Source of the DNA: Caldilineaceae bacterium
GTDB taxonomy: Bacteria; Chloroflexota; Anaerolineae; Caldilineales; Caldilineaceae
Length of the DNA stretch: 64,000 nt
Reading direction: 5' to 3'
NCBI GenBank assembly: GCA_022823185.1
Contig: JAJDXQ010000019.1
Coordinates: forward strand, 109,923 to 173,922
The notes beneath the pieces were generated by a model that saw nothing but the letters and a program-made list of their open reading frames with translations, ran no database searches and had not been told where the DNA came from. This document shows positions 1 to 9,432 of this stretch, in pieces. Every line of letters begins with the position of its first letter. Position 1 is the stretch's first letter. The position numbers and the translations under genes are program-made.

Positions 1-1986
1 CGCTTGGCGATGGACTATTTCAGTTTGCCCCAAGAGGAGTTTTTGGATCGCTGGCTTCCAGGCCGTGACAGAGAAATCTCTCGGCAGACCACGCCTGAAT
101 CATGGCGGACCATCGTAGAAAGCCTGAATAATCCCATCCAGCGCCGCATCGTGGCAGATGATCGGGAGCGGACAAACGTGCTGGTGCTCGCCGGCCCCGG
201 CTCCGGCAAAACGCGAGTCCTGGTGCATCGTATCGCCTATCTGATACGCGTGAGACGCGAGAACCCGCGCAGCATCCTGGCGCTCGCGTACAACCGGCAC
301 GCCGCCGTCGAAATCCGCCGCCGCCTGGCAGATCTGATCGGCGATGATGCCCGCGGAATAATCGTCCTGACCTGCCACGCCCTCGCCATGCGCTTGACGG
401 GAGCCAGCTTTTCGGGACGGGCAAATCAGCTTAACGACGACGACTTCAAAATAATTCTCCGCCAAGCGACCTCTCTGCTGCGCGGGGAAGGACTCCCGCC
501 CGAAGAAGCGGACGAAATGCGGACACGCTTACTGGCAGGCTTCCGCTGGATACTGGTAGACGAATATCAGGATATTGGCCCGGATGAATACGGTCTGATC
601 TCCGCGCTGGCGGGCCGTACTCTGGCTGAAGAGGACGATAAGCTCACTCTCTTCGCCGTAGGCGACGATGATCAGAATATCTATGCCTTCAGCGGCGCGT
701 CGGTCGAGTTTATCCGCCGTTTCGAGAAAGACTACAGCGCCAGGTCTTTCTTCCTGACCGACAACTATCGCTCAACATCCCATATTATCGACGCCGCCAA
801 TGCGGTGATCGCGCCGGCGCGGCAACGAATGAAGACAGAGCATCCAATCCATATTGATCGGGCGCGCGGGAAGGACCCACACGGCGGTGTGTGGACTGAA
901 CTCGACTCGGTCGCTAAGGGTCGAGTTCAGATTCTCCCGGTAGGCGACACGCCTATCACCCAGGCACAGGCGGTCATCGCCGAGCTACAGCGACTGTCCG
1001 ATCTTTCTCCAGCCTGGGATTGGTCTACCTGCGCGGTGGTGGCGCGCGCATGGCGCTATCTGGATCCTGTGCGCTCCCTCTGCGAACTTAAAGGGATTCC
1101 GGTGCAGATGGCGAACGAAGACTCTTCGGCCGTCTGGCATCTGCGGGAGACACAGGCACTCGTGAACTGGTTGCGGGAACGAGACTCGCGCTTGGTGCAA
1201 AGTGCCGATCTCAATGACTGGTTGGAGGGGCAACCTTCGAACCCCTGGACTGAACTGTTGGCGGAAGCGATAGACGCTTACGAATTGGAGACCGGCGGCG
1301 CGGAAACGGCGGTGGACCAGTTCATCGAGTGGCTGGCTGAGTGGGGACGTGATCTGCGCCGTCGTCAGCGCGGCCTCCTCCTGCTGACCGCCCATCGCGC
1401 CAAGGGACTGGAGTTCGACCACGTGGTTGTGCTGGATGGAGGCTGGGATCGCTTCAGCCGCGGCGAGGACGCGGATGCCCCGCGCCGGCTCTACTACGTG
1501 GCTATGAGCCGCGCCCGGGAAACCCTTACTTTGGCGCGCTTCCCAGGCGCGCACCCTTTCCAGAAAGGCTTGCAGGGTATTCCCTCGGTGCTGCGCCGTC
1601 CAGCGCCCGTCAAACTTCCTCCTGCGCCGCCAGAGCTTGTCCGCCAATATAAGCAGCTCAGCCTGCGCGATGTCTTCTTGAGCTTCGCGGGGTACAGACA
1701 CGCCTACGATCCCCTGCACCGCGCCATTGCCGCGCTTTCCCCGGGCGATCCGCTGCAGCTACGGGTCGGAACGCAAGGGCGGGAACTACTGGATCGCAAG
1801 GGAATGGTCGTTGGACAGCTTGCCAGCGGTTTTGTACCCCCACCGGGAACCCGTTGCATCTCTGCCAGTGTCCTGGCCATCGCCACCTGGAACCGCGAAT
1901 TTTCAGAGCCGCAGTACCAAAGCCGGCTTCGATGCGATACTTGGGAGGTAGTAGTGCCGGACCTGGTGTTCGAGCCCACTTCGTAG
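1..1986 (+). CDS. UvrD/Rep-type superfamily 1 helicase, 5' end outside window
   Basis: This is an ATP-dependent DNA helicase module of the UvrD/Rep superfamily. The Walker A motif AGPGSGKT lies near residues 63-70 counted from codon 2 of the window. It is followed by the Walker B-type DEYQD, the motif III-like DDDQNIYAFSG, the motif V-like TAHRAKGLEFDHVVVLD and the motif VI-like YYVAMSRAR. The frame is already open at base 1 and the TTG at base 4 has no visible ribosome site, so the gene very probably starts upstream. From memory, this type of module also occurs as the C-terminal half of long RecQ-UvrD fusions, which is one possible identity. It ends 11 bases before the convergent MGMT gene. 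The helicase call is firm; the full architecture is unknown. Confidence 0.85.
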   Translation, partial: RLAMDYFSLPQEEFLDRWLPGRDREISRQTTPESWRTIVESLNNPIQRRIVADDRERTNVLVLAGPGSGKTRVLVHRIAYLIRVRRENPRSILALAYNRHAAVEIRRRLADLIGDDARGIIVLTCHALAMRLTGASFSGRANQLNDDDFKIILRQATSLLRGEGLPPEEADEMRTRLLAGFRWILVDEYQDIGPDEYGLISALAGRTLAEEDDKLTLFAVGDDDQNIYAFSGASVEFIRRFEKDYSARSFFLTDNYRSTSHIIDAANAVIAPARQRMKTEHPIHIDRARGKDPHGGVWTELDSVAKGRVQILPVGDTPITQAQAVIAELQRLSDLSPAWDWSTCAVVARAWRYLDPVRSLCELKGIPVQMANEDSSAVWHLRETQALVNWLRERDSRLVQSADLNDWLEGQPSNPWTELLAEAIDAYELETGGAETAVDQFIEWLAEWGRDLRRRQRGLLLLTAHRAKGLEFDHVVVLDGGWDRFSRGEDADAPRRLYYVAMSRARETLTLARFPGAHPFQKGLQGIPSVLRRPAPVKLPPAPPELVRQYKQLSLRDVFLSFAGYRHAYDPLHRAIAALSPGDPLQLRVGTQGRELLDRKGMVVGQLASGFVPPPGTRCISASVLAIATWNREFSEPQYQSRLRCDTWEVVVPDLVFEPTS

Positions 1987-1996
1987 TCACACGCCC

Positions 1997-2521
1997 CTAC
2001 ACCAGCAACACGCCCTCGTGCCTTAACAGCCACTCCTTGCGCCACAGCCCGCCCCCGTACCCCGTCAGCTTCGCCCGCCCGCCGCTGCCGATGATGCGAT
2101 GGCAGGGCACGATAATGGCGACCGGGTTGCGGCCATTGGCCGCGCCGACGGCGCGCACGGCCTTGGGGTTGTCGATCGCAACGGCGATGTCCTGGTAGCT
2201 GGCGGTCTGGCCGTAGCCGACACTGAGAAGCTGCTGCCAGACCTGGCGCTGGAACGGCGTGCCCTCCAGATCCAGGGGGAGGTCGAAGCAGCGCAGTTCG
2301 CCGGCGAAATAGGCGTCCAGCTGGCGCCGCGCCTCCTCCAGCAGCGGATGCCCGCCCGCGTGCAGCGAGGATGCGTCGCGGGCCCGGCTTTGCTCGTTCT
2401 TCTCTGCCTCACTCTCTCCCGTCTGTTCCCCGGCGAACTCGACCCTACCTACCGCCGTGTCGGTAGCGTGAATCTCAAGAAACCCGATGGGGGAATCGTA
2501 GTTCGTTACCAAAAAGGACAT
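1997..2521 (-). CDS. ogt: Methylated-DNA--protein-cysteine methyltransferase
   Basis: This suicide DNA-repair protein takes the alkyl group from O6-alkylguanine onto its own cysteine. The active-site motif PCHR places the acceptor at Cys140 of 174, and the helix-turn-helix part precedes it ([26 protein letters not shown]). The length fits the Ogt/MGMT family. Residues 30-60 form a charged, low-complexity linker between the N-terminal and catalytic domains, longer than usual. The ATG at 2521 has a GGAG ribosome site about 7 bases upstream. It runs in the same direction as nurA, so the pair could be co-transcribed as a small repair cluster. Confidence 0.93.
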   Translation of the reverse strand: MSFLVTNYDSPIGFLEIHATDTAVGRVEFAGEQTGESEAEKNEQSRARDASSLHAGGHPLLEEARRQLDAYFAGELRCFDLPLDLEGTPFQRQVWQQLLSVGYGQTASYQDIAVAIDNPKAVRAVGAANGRNPVAIIVPCHRIIGSGGRAKLTGYGGGLWRKEWLLRHEGVLLV

Positions 2522-2596
2522 AGTCTACTCCGAAATACTTGCAATGCAGCGATTACGATGATGCAAACCTTCCGCGCGCCAATGACCTGCTCCCTC

Positions 2597-2635
2597 ACTG
2601 ACCACTGGCCACTGACCACTGGCCACTGACCACTG
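2597..2635. repeat. Short tandem repeat, 14-base unit
   Basis: The unit ACTGACCACTGGCC occurs twice in full (2597-2610 and 2611-2624) and then partially (2625-2635), between the 3' end of nurA and the start of the MGMT gene. A degenerate relative lies at 36897-36922, just 3' of another minus-strand gene, so this may be a dispersed intergenic repeat of the genome. Confidence 0.8.
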
Positions 2636-2650
2636 CTGTCACCACTGCCG

Positions 2651-3862
2651 TTACCGGCGCAGCTGCTTACTGCGCTGCTTGCGCGTGACCGTCATGGCCA
2701 GGCCCTGTTCCTGCAGAAAATCCTGGTAGAGCCGGTAAAAGCGCTGGCGGTCCTGCTGCTGAATGACCGCGGTGACGTCCGCCGCCTCCAGCGCGTAGGG
2801 GTAGCCGCTGCCGGCAACCGCCTCGGCGAGGACGACTGCGACGACCTCGTCGGCGCGGCCGGACTCCAGCAGCCACCGCGGGATCTCCAGCCGGGCGGGC
2901 GCGTTCCCCATGCTCAGCCGCGCCAGGCAGAAACAGACCTGCTTATAGAAATCGGCGCGGCCTGCATCGCTCAGACGGTCCGGCCGCGCGCACACCCAGA
3001 ACGGGCTGCGATCACCCCAGTCGGGCAGCGTCTCTCGCAACAGGTAGGCGTCGTTGATGTGCGCCGGCGCCGGCAGGCCGTGCAGCGCCGCCAGCAGGGT
3101 GACGAGATCGCGGCTGTATGTGTTGTCCACATAGCCGACCAGCGGTGTACGCGTCCGCTCCGAGCATTCCAACAGCCCCTGCACGGCCTGGATATAACCG
3201 TGTTCACGCCCGGTGCGCAGCTGCCCGGCGAAGGAGATGATCAGCGAACCGTCCAAAAAACAGACCGGCCTGCGCTCAAACGGCCGCGCAGCGCAGCGTT
3301 CCATGAACTCGCACAGTTTGGCGCACTCAAGGATGAAGCGCGCCTGGTTCACGCGCCAGTTGGGGAACACGCTATCATCGCCGCCGGAGTCGAGCAGCTC
3401 ATCCGGGGCCAGCACCTCGAAAGCAATATCTTTTTCGTAGCGGCCACCGGCGCTGCCGTCCGTTTCGGTCGCGCGGTCATTGAAAAACCAGCCGATCTGC
3501 ACCGCGCCCACCGGGGGCGCGTAGTCGGTGGTCGGGATGATCTGGCTGCCGTCCACGGCCAGCACGGGCCGGCCTGCGAGCGTCTCTCGCGCCCAGTGCC
3601 GCGCCTGCTCACGGTTCTGCCAGCTCGCGCCCAAAGGGATGCGCAGTCCATCTGCGCGTTCAAACTCCGCCGTGGGCAGCGCGCCGGGCCAATCATTGTC
3701 GATAGCGTCCAGGCGGTCATTCAGAGAAGCGGTGGAGTCGGTCTTGAGCTCCGCCAGCCAGCCCTGCATGCGCCTCTGTTCTTCCCGCCGCTCGCGGTCG
3801 TATACGGAGAACAGATCCTTTTTCCGTTCCAGGGCGGCGGCCGCCGCGCTGCGCACAAACAT
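2651..3862 (-). CDS. NurA-domain nuclease
   Basis: The protein of 403 residues carries a NurA-type domain, known from archaeal double-strand-break repair as a 5'-3' nuclease working with the HerA ATPase. The catalytic-type motif VLAVDGSQI lies near residue 100, with a second acidic motif CFLDGSLI near residue 200 and a later D-rich segment (VGYVDNTYSRDL), as expected for the RNase H-like fold. A clear GAGGTGA ribosome site precedes the ATG by about 8 bases. No HerA gene is visible in the window, so the partner, if any, lies elsewhere. Its place next to the helicase and MGMT fits DNA repair. Confidence 0.85.
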   Translation of the reverse strand: MFVRSAAAAALERKKDLFSVYDRERREEQRRMQGWLAELKTDSTASLNDRLDAIDNDWPGALPTAEFERADGLRIPLGASWQNREQARHWARETLAGRPVLAVDGSQIIPTTDYAPPVGAVQIGWFFNDRATETDGSAGGRYEKDIAFEVLAPDELLDSGGDDSVFPNWRVNQARFILECAKLCEFMERCAARPFERRPVCFLDGSLIISFAGQLRTGREHGYIQAVQGLLECSERTRTPLVGYVDNTYSRDLVTLLAALHGLPAPAHINDAYLLRETLPDWGDRSPFWVCARPDRLSDAGRADFYKQVCFCLARLSMGNAPARLEIPRWLLESGRADEVVAVVLAEAVAGSGYPYALEAADVTAVIQQQDRQRFYRLYQDFLQEQGLAMTVTRKQRSKQLRR

Positions 3863-4321
3863 TCAGGTTCACCTCAACACGATTTGAACGCCGGCTTGGC
3901 TGCATTGCGCATTGCCAGCAGACGTTAGCCTTTCAAGGATAGCGACGGCAGGCCGCAGTCCAAATTTGGGGCTGTCAGGAGAAGCGGGTTCCAGGATTCA
4001 GTCGGATTTCCCAGCGATAGCCCGAAACTCGCCCATTCTGCCCTCTCCCCCCATACGCCCGCCCCGCGGCACGTACGCGCCCCGCCGCCCACTGATCAAT
4101 GCAGCTTCCCAACCTTGACAGTATAGCACATTCGTGCATATTTTTCATTACGCAAACCGTCTATGTTATTATAGAGTAGACTAGGTGCCGCCCTTCCTCC
4201 CCCAGATGTGTCCAGGTTTTGCCTATCCCGTAGAAGACGGTGGGGCGGGCCGACCCAGGCGCCCAAAGAAGAGACCGGCAGCGCACCCGAATTACACGCA
4301 ACGTATCCGTGGTATCGCCAG
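3863..4321. other. Intergenic region between divergent nurA and the M1 peptidase gene
   Basis: No convincing gene is seen here. It holds the upstream signals of both flanking genes, including the promoter listed at 4115-4142. If the peptidase starts at the upstream GTG (4208) rather than the ATG at 4322, the region is shorter. Confidence 0.6.
4115..4142 (+). promoter_or_regulatory. Candidate sigma-70-type promoter for the M1 peptidase gene
   Basis: A perfect -35 hexamer TTGACA (4115-4120) is followed after 16 bases by CATATT (4137-4142), a 4/6 match to the -10 consensus. The stretch is clearly more AT-rich than its surroundings and points to the peptidase gene. Confidence 0.5.
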
Positions 4322-5872
4322 ATGCCCCCAAACGCCGAGGAGAGGGTAAAAAGAAGAGGGGGAGGAAGAGTTTCCCCCGCGTATGCCGCGGCGGGGCTCG
4401 GCTTTCTGCTGCTGACAGTCCTGCTGGCCGCTTGTGGCGGGTTGCGCCCTTCTACCGCGGAAGAGGAAGACCCGCTGGCCGCGTTCGACCCGATGCCGCA
4501 GTATGAGATCGAGTTCTCCCTCAGCGACGACCTGATCTTCCTGCAAGGATCGGCCAATGTCCGCGTCCCCAACACCAGCGCCGACCCCTGGACGCACCTG
4601 GTCTTTCGCCTCTACCCGGCGCTGCCCCACTACGGCGGCGAGTTCAGCATTCAGAACGTGACGGTCGAGGGCAGCACCGTGCCCTTTACCTACCTGGCCC
4701 AGAACACGGCCATCCGCGTGGACCTGCCGCGGGCGCTGCTGCGCGGGCAGTCAACAAATGTCTATCTGAGCTGGCAGCTGCGCGTCCCCCACTGGGGCGC
4801 GGATACGACGGGGGCCTATCGTCTCTTCGGCCTCAGCCAGGAGTTCCTGAGCCTGCCGCTCTTTTACCCCTCACTCGCCGTCTACATGCCGGGGCCGACC
4901 GCGGCGAGCGGGCGCTGGTGGCTGGAGCGGGGCACCAGCCGCGGGGACGCAGCCTTCAACTACATCTCCCAATTCGTCGTCACCGGCACCATCCCGATCG
5001 ATCAGGTCCCCGTGGCGAGCGGCCAGTTGATCACCTCCACCGTGGTCGGTGAGGGGCATATCCAACACCGCTGGGAGACGGAGCCGTCGCGCGAGTTCAT
5101 CGTCCACATGAGCGATCGCTTCCAATCCGACAGCCTGGACGCGTACGGCACGCGCGTCACCAGCTACTGGCTGCCGGGCCACGAGGAGGCGGGGCGGGCT
5201 GTTCTGCAGCACACCGCGGCCGCGCTGCGGGTGTACAGCGACTGGTTCGGGCCCTACCCCTACGCGGCGCTGCGGGTGGCGTCCGCGCCGATCAGCTTCC
5301 GGGGGATGGAATACCCGCAGGTCTTTCTGCTGGGCGTACAGCTGTATGACCGCTACCGGGATCAGCTGGAGATCCGGGCGGTCCATGAGGTGGCGCACCA
5401 GTGGTGGTACCAGCTTGTCCACAACGATCCGGTCAACCAGCCCTGGGTTGATGAAGGGCTGGCCGAATACTCCAGCCGCATCTACTACGAGGCGGTGCAC
5501 GGCCAGGACGCGGCCGACATTCTGGAATACCGCCGCTGGCAGGCGGTCGTTGACGGGTTGATCAGCCGCGAACAGGACGCGGCGCTCGCGCAGCCGGTGA
5601 CGGCCTTTGCAGACGGAAGGATCTACGAGGGCATCGTCTACGGCAAGGGCGCTCTCTTTTTCTCCGCCATCCGCCGCACGCTGGGCGAGCGGGCATTCAA
5701 GGAGTTTCTGCAGCACTACCTGGCCGACTATCAGTACAAGATCATAACGCCCGAGGATATGCTGGCGGCGTTGCGCGGGGTCGATCCAGAGGTCGCCGAC
5801 ATGCTCTTCACGGAATGGATCGGGCCGGTGGCCAGCCGGCCGCCGCAGGGCGCAGTTTCGGAGACCGAGTGA
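4322..5872 (+). CDS. M1-type metallopeptidase lipoprotein
   Basis: This is a probable membrane-anchored zinc aminopeptidase of 516 residues. The zinc site is HEVAHQWWYQL with the third ligand in WVDEGLAEY, the HEXXH-(X18)-E arrangement of the M1 family. The preceding FRGMEYPQ resembles the GxMEN exopeptidase motif but has MEY in place of MEN. The N-terminus has a positively charged stretch, a hydrophobic core and a lipobox-like LLAAC followed by GG, so it is likely lipidated and faces outward. The frame extends upstream to a GTG at 4208, but the ATG at 4322 gives a more normal signal peptide. Neither start has a good ribosome site. Confidence 0.82.
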   Translation: MPPNAEERVKRRGGGRVSPAYAAAGLGFLLLTVLLAACGGLRPSTAEEEDPLAAFDPMPQYEIEFSLSDDLIFLQGSANVRVPNTSADPWTHLVFRLYPALPHYGGEFSIQNVTVEGSTVPFTYLAQNTAIRVDLPRALLRGQSTNVYLSWQLRVPHWGADTTGAYRLFGLSQEFLSLPLFYPSLAVYMPGPTAASGRWWLERGTSRGDAAFNYISQFVVTGTIPIDQVPVASGQLITSTVVGEGHIQHRWETEPSREFIVHMSDRFQSDSLDAYGTRVTSYWLPGHEEAGRAVLQHTAAALRVYSDWFGPYPYAALRVASAPISFRGMEYPQVFLLGVQLYDRYRDQLEIRAVHEVAHQWWYQLVHNDPVNQPWVDEGLAEYSSRIYYEAVHGQDAADILEYRRWQAVVDGLISREQDAALAQPVTAFADGRIYEGIVYGKGALFFSAIRRTLGERAFKEFLQHYLADYQYKIITPEDMLAALRGVDPEVADMLFTEWIGPVASRPPQGAVSETE

Positions 5873-5977
5873 GCGTCATGCAGCCGGGCCTCTTCTCCCG
5901 CTGCCGTATGCCCGGCCGCCGGTTCCTCAGCGCCCGCATAGGGCCCAGGCGGTGACGGCGCGTAGGCGAGCGAAGAA

Positions 5978-6361
5978 ATGACGAACATCCTTTGGATCGG
6001 CCTGGGCGCGGTCCTGGGCGCAAACGCACGCTATCTTGTCAGCCTGTGGCTGACAGCGAAGCTGGGGCCAGCCTTCCCCTACGGAACGCTGACCGTCAAC
6101 GCCGCCGGCAGCCTGCTGCTCGGCTTCCTGGTTGCGGCCGGCTCACAATATCTGGCCCTGTCGCCACAGCTGCGGCTGCTGCTGTTTGTCGGCTTCCTCG
6201 GCTCCTTCACCACCTTCTCAACCTTTGCCTTCGAGAGCGTCGCCCTCTGGCAGAACGGCCGAATCTGGGCCGGCCTCGTCAATCTCCTCGCCAACAACGG
6301 CATCAGCCTCCTCTGCGCGGCGCTCGGTATCCTGCTCGCCGGTCAGTTTCATAAACCATAA
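5978..6361 (+). CDS. crcB: Fluoride efflux channel CrcB
   Basis: This small membrane protein of 127 residues belongs to the CrcB/Fluc family, which exports fluoride as a dual-topology dimer. Family signatures are visible: GAVLGANARY at the N-terminus, YGTLTVNAAGSLLLGF near residue 35-50, and GFLGSFTTFSTFAFE near residues 72-86. The four hydrophobic helices and the length match single-domain Fluc proteins. The family often occurs as two tandem copies; only one is seen here, which suggests a homodimer or a second copy elsewhere. No fluoride riboswitch was recognised upstream. Confidence 0.95.
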   Translation: MTNILWIGLGAVLGANARYLVSLWLTAKLGPAFPYGTLTVNAAGSLLLGFLVAAGSQYLALSPQLRLLLFVGFLGSFTTFSTFAFESVALWQNGRIWAGLVNLLANNGISLLCAALGILLAGQFHKP

Positions 6362-6605
6362 ATCGTGTAAGCTGTTGAAACGCGGTTCATCCGCCGGCCA
6401 TTGAGCCGGCATCGCCCTCTGCGGCAGGCGGGATTTCAGCGCGCATGGATTGGACACCACGGGCGTACCCCTCTATACTGCCCTGGAACATCAGCCTTCA
6501 TAGGGTGACGCAGCAGCGCATTGAACCACTCCTCGACTGTACTCCGATCACGATAACGGCAGGCAACGGGTTGCCGCGCGCAATCAACCTCCATGGAGCT
6601 ATCCA

Positions 6606-8009
6606 ATGACCACGGATTTCCGCTACGAACCGAACTGGGACTCCCTGCAGAACTATGAAGTGCCTCAATGGTTTATGAACGATAAGCTGGGCATCTTCAT
6701 CCACTGGGGCCCCTACTCCGTCCCCGCCTTCGATAACGAATGGTACCCCCGCTTCATGTACCGGGACGAGATCTCGCGCAAGGGGCCGAACTACCACCAG
6801 CACCATACAGAGACCTGGGGCCACCCCTCAAAGTTCGGGTACAAGGATTTCATCCCCCTGTTCAAAGCGGAAAATTGGGACCCGGCCCAGTGGATCGACC
6901 TGTTCCGGAAGGCCGGCACCCGGTACATCGTGCCCGTCGCCGAACACCACGACGGCTTTCCCATGTACGCCAGCACGCACACCCGCTGGAACGCGGCCCG
7001 GATGGGGCCCAAGCGGGATGTCTGCAAGGAGCTGGAACAGGAGACCCGCGCCGCCGGCCTCAAGTTCGGCGTCTCCAGCCACCGCGCCTTCAACTGGCGC
7101 TACTACTCCTACGCTCCGGACTTCGACACAACGGATCCCGGCCTGGAAGACCTCTACAACCCGCCCCACCCCGAAGACGCGCCCGCCAGCTGGGACTTCA
7201 TACAGAACTGGTACGCGCGCACGCTTGAGATGATCGACTATTTCCGCCCGGATGTGCTCTGGTTCGACTTCGGCTGGCATTTTGATGAGTTCGCGCCCTA
7301 CCGCCCGCAGGTCGCCGCCTACTACTATAACCGCGCGCTGGAATGGGGCAGCGAGCCCGTCCTCCAGTATAAGGACAAGTTCCCCGACGGCGTCGCGGTC
7401 TACGATGTGGAACGGGGCAAGCTCGACGACATCCGCCCGCACTACTGGCAGACCGACACCGCGGTCAGCTACAAGGCCTGGAGCTACATCGAGAACGACG
7501 AGTTCAAGAGCGCCGCAACCATCATTCACGATCTGATCGACATCGTCAGCAAGAACGGAAACCTGCTCCTCAACGTGGGCCCGCGCGCCGACGGCGTCAT
7601 CCCGGCGGAGGCGTCCCAGCTGCTGCTGGACCTGGGCGCGTGGCTGGATGTGAACGGGGAAGCGATCTACGGCACGCGCCACTGGGAGCGGTTCGGCGAG
7701 GGCGATACGGAAGTGGTGGTCGGCCATCTTACCGAGCGCAGCAATCAGCCCTTCACCGCCAAAGACGTGCGCTTCACGCAGAAGGACGGCGCCCTCTATG
7801 CCATAACGCTGGGCTGGCCCGGCAGCGAAGCCGCCATCGCCTCGCTGGGCAGCGGGTCGTCGATCGGCGGGCGCGTCAGCGGCGTCTCGATGCTCGGCAG
7901 CGACGAGCCCGTTGCCTGGAAGCAGGACGAGAACGCGCTGACCGTCAGCACGCCCAGCCGGCGCCCGTGCGATCACGCCTATACATTCAAGATTACGCTG
8001 CAGGAATAG
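6606..8009 (+). CDS. Alpha-L-fucosidase, GH29 family
   Basis: This glycoside hydrolase of 467 residues is of the GH29 type, releasing alpha-L-fucose from glycans. The N-terminal motif GIFIHWGPYSVPAF, the VPVAEHHDGFPMY segment and the DVLWFDFGW motif are typical. By family alignment the nucleophile is probably Asp221 in WFDFGW. A later NGNLLLNVGPRADG marks the end of the catalytic barrel. No signal peptide is visible, so it probably acts in the cytoplasm on imported oligosaccharides. A GGAG site lies 7 bases before the ATG. The next gene starts 3 bases after the stop, so the two are probably translated together. Confidence 0.92.
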   Translation: MTTDFRYEPNWDSLQNYEVPQWFMNDKLGIFIHWGPYSVPAFDNEWYPRFMYRDEISRKGPNYHQHHTETWGHPSKFGYKDFIPLFKAENWDPAQWIDLFRKAGTRYIVPVAEHHDGFPMYASTHTRWNAARMGPKRDVCKELEQETRAAGLKFGVSSHRAFNWRYYSYAPDFDTTDPGLEDLYNPPHPEDAPASWDFIQNWYARTLEMIDYFRPDVLWFDFGWHFDEFAPYRPQVAAYYYNRALEWGSEPVLQYKDKFPDGVAVYDVERGKLDDIRPHYWQTDTAVSYKAWSYIENDEFKSAATIIHDLIDIVSKNGNLLLNVGPRADGVIPAEASQLLLDLGAWLDVNGEAIYGTRHWERFGEGDTEVVVGHLTERSNQPFTAKDVRFTQKDGALYAITLGWPGSEAAIASLGSGSSIGGRVSGVSMLGSDEPVAWKQDENALTVSTPSRRPCDHAYTFKITLQE

Positions 8010-8011
8010 CC

Positions 8012-9388
8012 ATGCACAGGCGCCAAATCGAGCCCTCCCACGACCTGCCCCACGCCTGCCAGCGCTTCCTGGATGCGCTGCGCCGGTGGGCATACGAAGC
8101 CATCGACCGCTACGCGGACGCGCCGGCGACCGATGTCCACGATCAGGGCACCTACACCACCGGCTGGGAGCCGCTGCTGCGCGCCGCTCCGGACGAACGC
8201 ATTCTGCGCTTTCTGCAACAGAAACGCGACCGCATCCGCGATCATTTCACCCGGACGCAGCAGTGGCGGCACGGGTACTGGTGCATGCAGGAGGCGCACC
8301 ACGGCGCCGAACACTACGAGCTCTTCCTGGGCGCCATGCAACGGGCCCTGCCGGACGACCGCGAGACGGCCAGGCAGCTGGACGACGCCGCCGAGCACAT
8401 GGGCAACTGGTCATCCGGGACGCCGGACTGGTTCGACTGGGACCGGCGGCGCTTTCACTCGCTCTTCTTCGGCGCGGACGGGCTGCGCACAGAGCCGGGC
8501 ATGGCGCTCAATACGCCGGACCATCTGCGTTGCGTCAACATCTGCCTGCTGGCGGCGTCGAACCCGGAGACGGAGGCAGCCGGGAAGCGCTATATCGAGC
8601 TGGCGACGGTCTACGCGGGCGAATGGGCGGACGCCATCCTGGCGGAGGACGCGCTGCCGATTGCCCTGATCCCCGGCGGCATTTTGTACGAGTTCAGCGC
8701 CGACGATAAAGCGCTCTACTACGCCTTCATGGGCGAAGCCCCCGACCTGCAGGCAGAGGTCGACCGAGCCGAGAATCTGCTTGGCTCCGACGCCGTCAAC
8801 ACATTCCTGCGCCTGTGGCAGGAGAGCGGCCAGCCCCGCTTCCGACTGGCGGCCGAGCGGCTGCTGGAGCCGCTGGCCGCGCAGCTGACCGACGCGGACG
8901 CCGGGGCGGCCGCCGACGCGGTGCGGTCCTATCGCCGCTGGACCGGCGACACGCGCTTCGACAAGGCGGTACTGGAGGCGGTGGCCCGCCTCGATCCCTT
9001 CGACATCACCGAAGTCGCCCTGGACACGGCGTACAAACGCCCCGTCCGCCGCGCATCGGGCGTGGGCAAGCGCTCCGACGCGCCTCGCTGGCTGGAAGAC
9101 GGCCGCGAACGGCGCCACAATCCGATCACGCTGGCGGCGGCCGCGGAGATAACCGGGGACAGCGCGCTGCAGACACGCGCCGTGGATTTGGCCCGCGCCT
9201 ACTTCCTCCTGGCGCGCGCCGCCTTTCCGGACGGCCGCGAGCACGGCTGCTCGGCGCGCTCGGTCAGCGCGATCGCGCGCGGCCATGGGCGGGAAAACCA
9301 TGCCGGCATGACGACCGCGGCGCTTGGCCCGGCCCTGGGGTTACAGCGGGAAGCGGACGCGGATGCCCATCGTTACGACAGGGGCTGA
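8012..9388 (+). CDS. Unknown protein co-transcribed with the GH29 fucosidase
   Basis: This protein of about 458 residues was not recognised. It is soluble, with no signal peptide or membrane segment. It is rich in helix-forming repeats with aromatic clusters (HGYWCMQEAHHGAEHYELF, DWFDWDRRRFHSLFFG), a pattern suggestive of an alpha/alpha-toroid enzyme or glycan-binding fold, though this is only a guess. The ATG at 8012 was chosen because it lies just after the fucosidase stop with an overlapping AGGA ribosome site; the open frame itself extends further upstream inside the fucosidase gene. The tight spacing suggests a shared role in fucoside metabolism. Confidence 0.75.
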   Translation: MHRRQIEPSHDLPHACQRFLDALRRWAYEAIDRYADAPATDVHDQGTYTTGWEPLLRAAPDERILRFLQQKRDRIRDHFTRTQQWRHGYWCMQEAHHGAEHYELFLGAMQRALPDDRETARQLDDAAEHMGNWSSGTPDWFDWDRRRFHSLFFGADGLRTEPGMALNTPDHLRCVNICLLAASNPETEAAGKRYIELATVYAGEWADAILAEDALPIALIPGGILYEFSADDKALYYAFMGEAPDLQAEVDRAENLLGSDAVNTFLRLWQESGQPRFRLAAERLLEPLAAQLTDADAGAAADAVRSYRRWTGDTRFDKAVLEAVARLDPFDITEVALDTAYKRPVRRASGVGKRSDAPRWLEDGRERRHNPITLAAAAEITGDSALQTRAVDLARAYFLLARAAFPDGREHGCSARSVSAIARGHGRENHAGMTTAALGPALGLQREADADAHRYDRG

Positions 9389-9432
9389 ATGGACAACAGG
9401 AACTGAACTGACATAGGCCTTCGCAGAGCGGG

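Noticed and set aside
5873..5977. Possible fluoride riboswitch before crcB
   Set aside because: The conserved fluoride-aptamer segments could not be found.
6393..6410. GCCGGC hairpin after crcB
   Set aside because: Short palindromes with no T-run; not convincing as a terminator.
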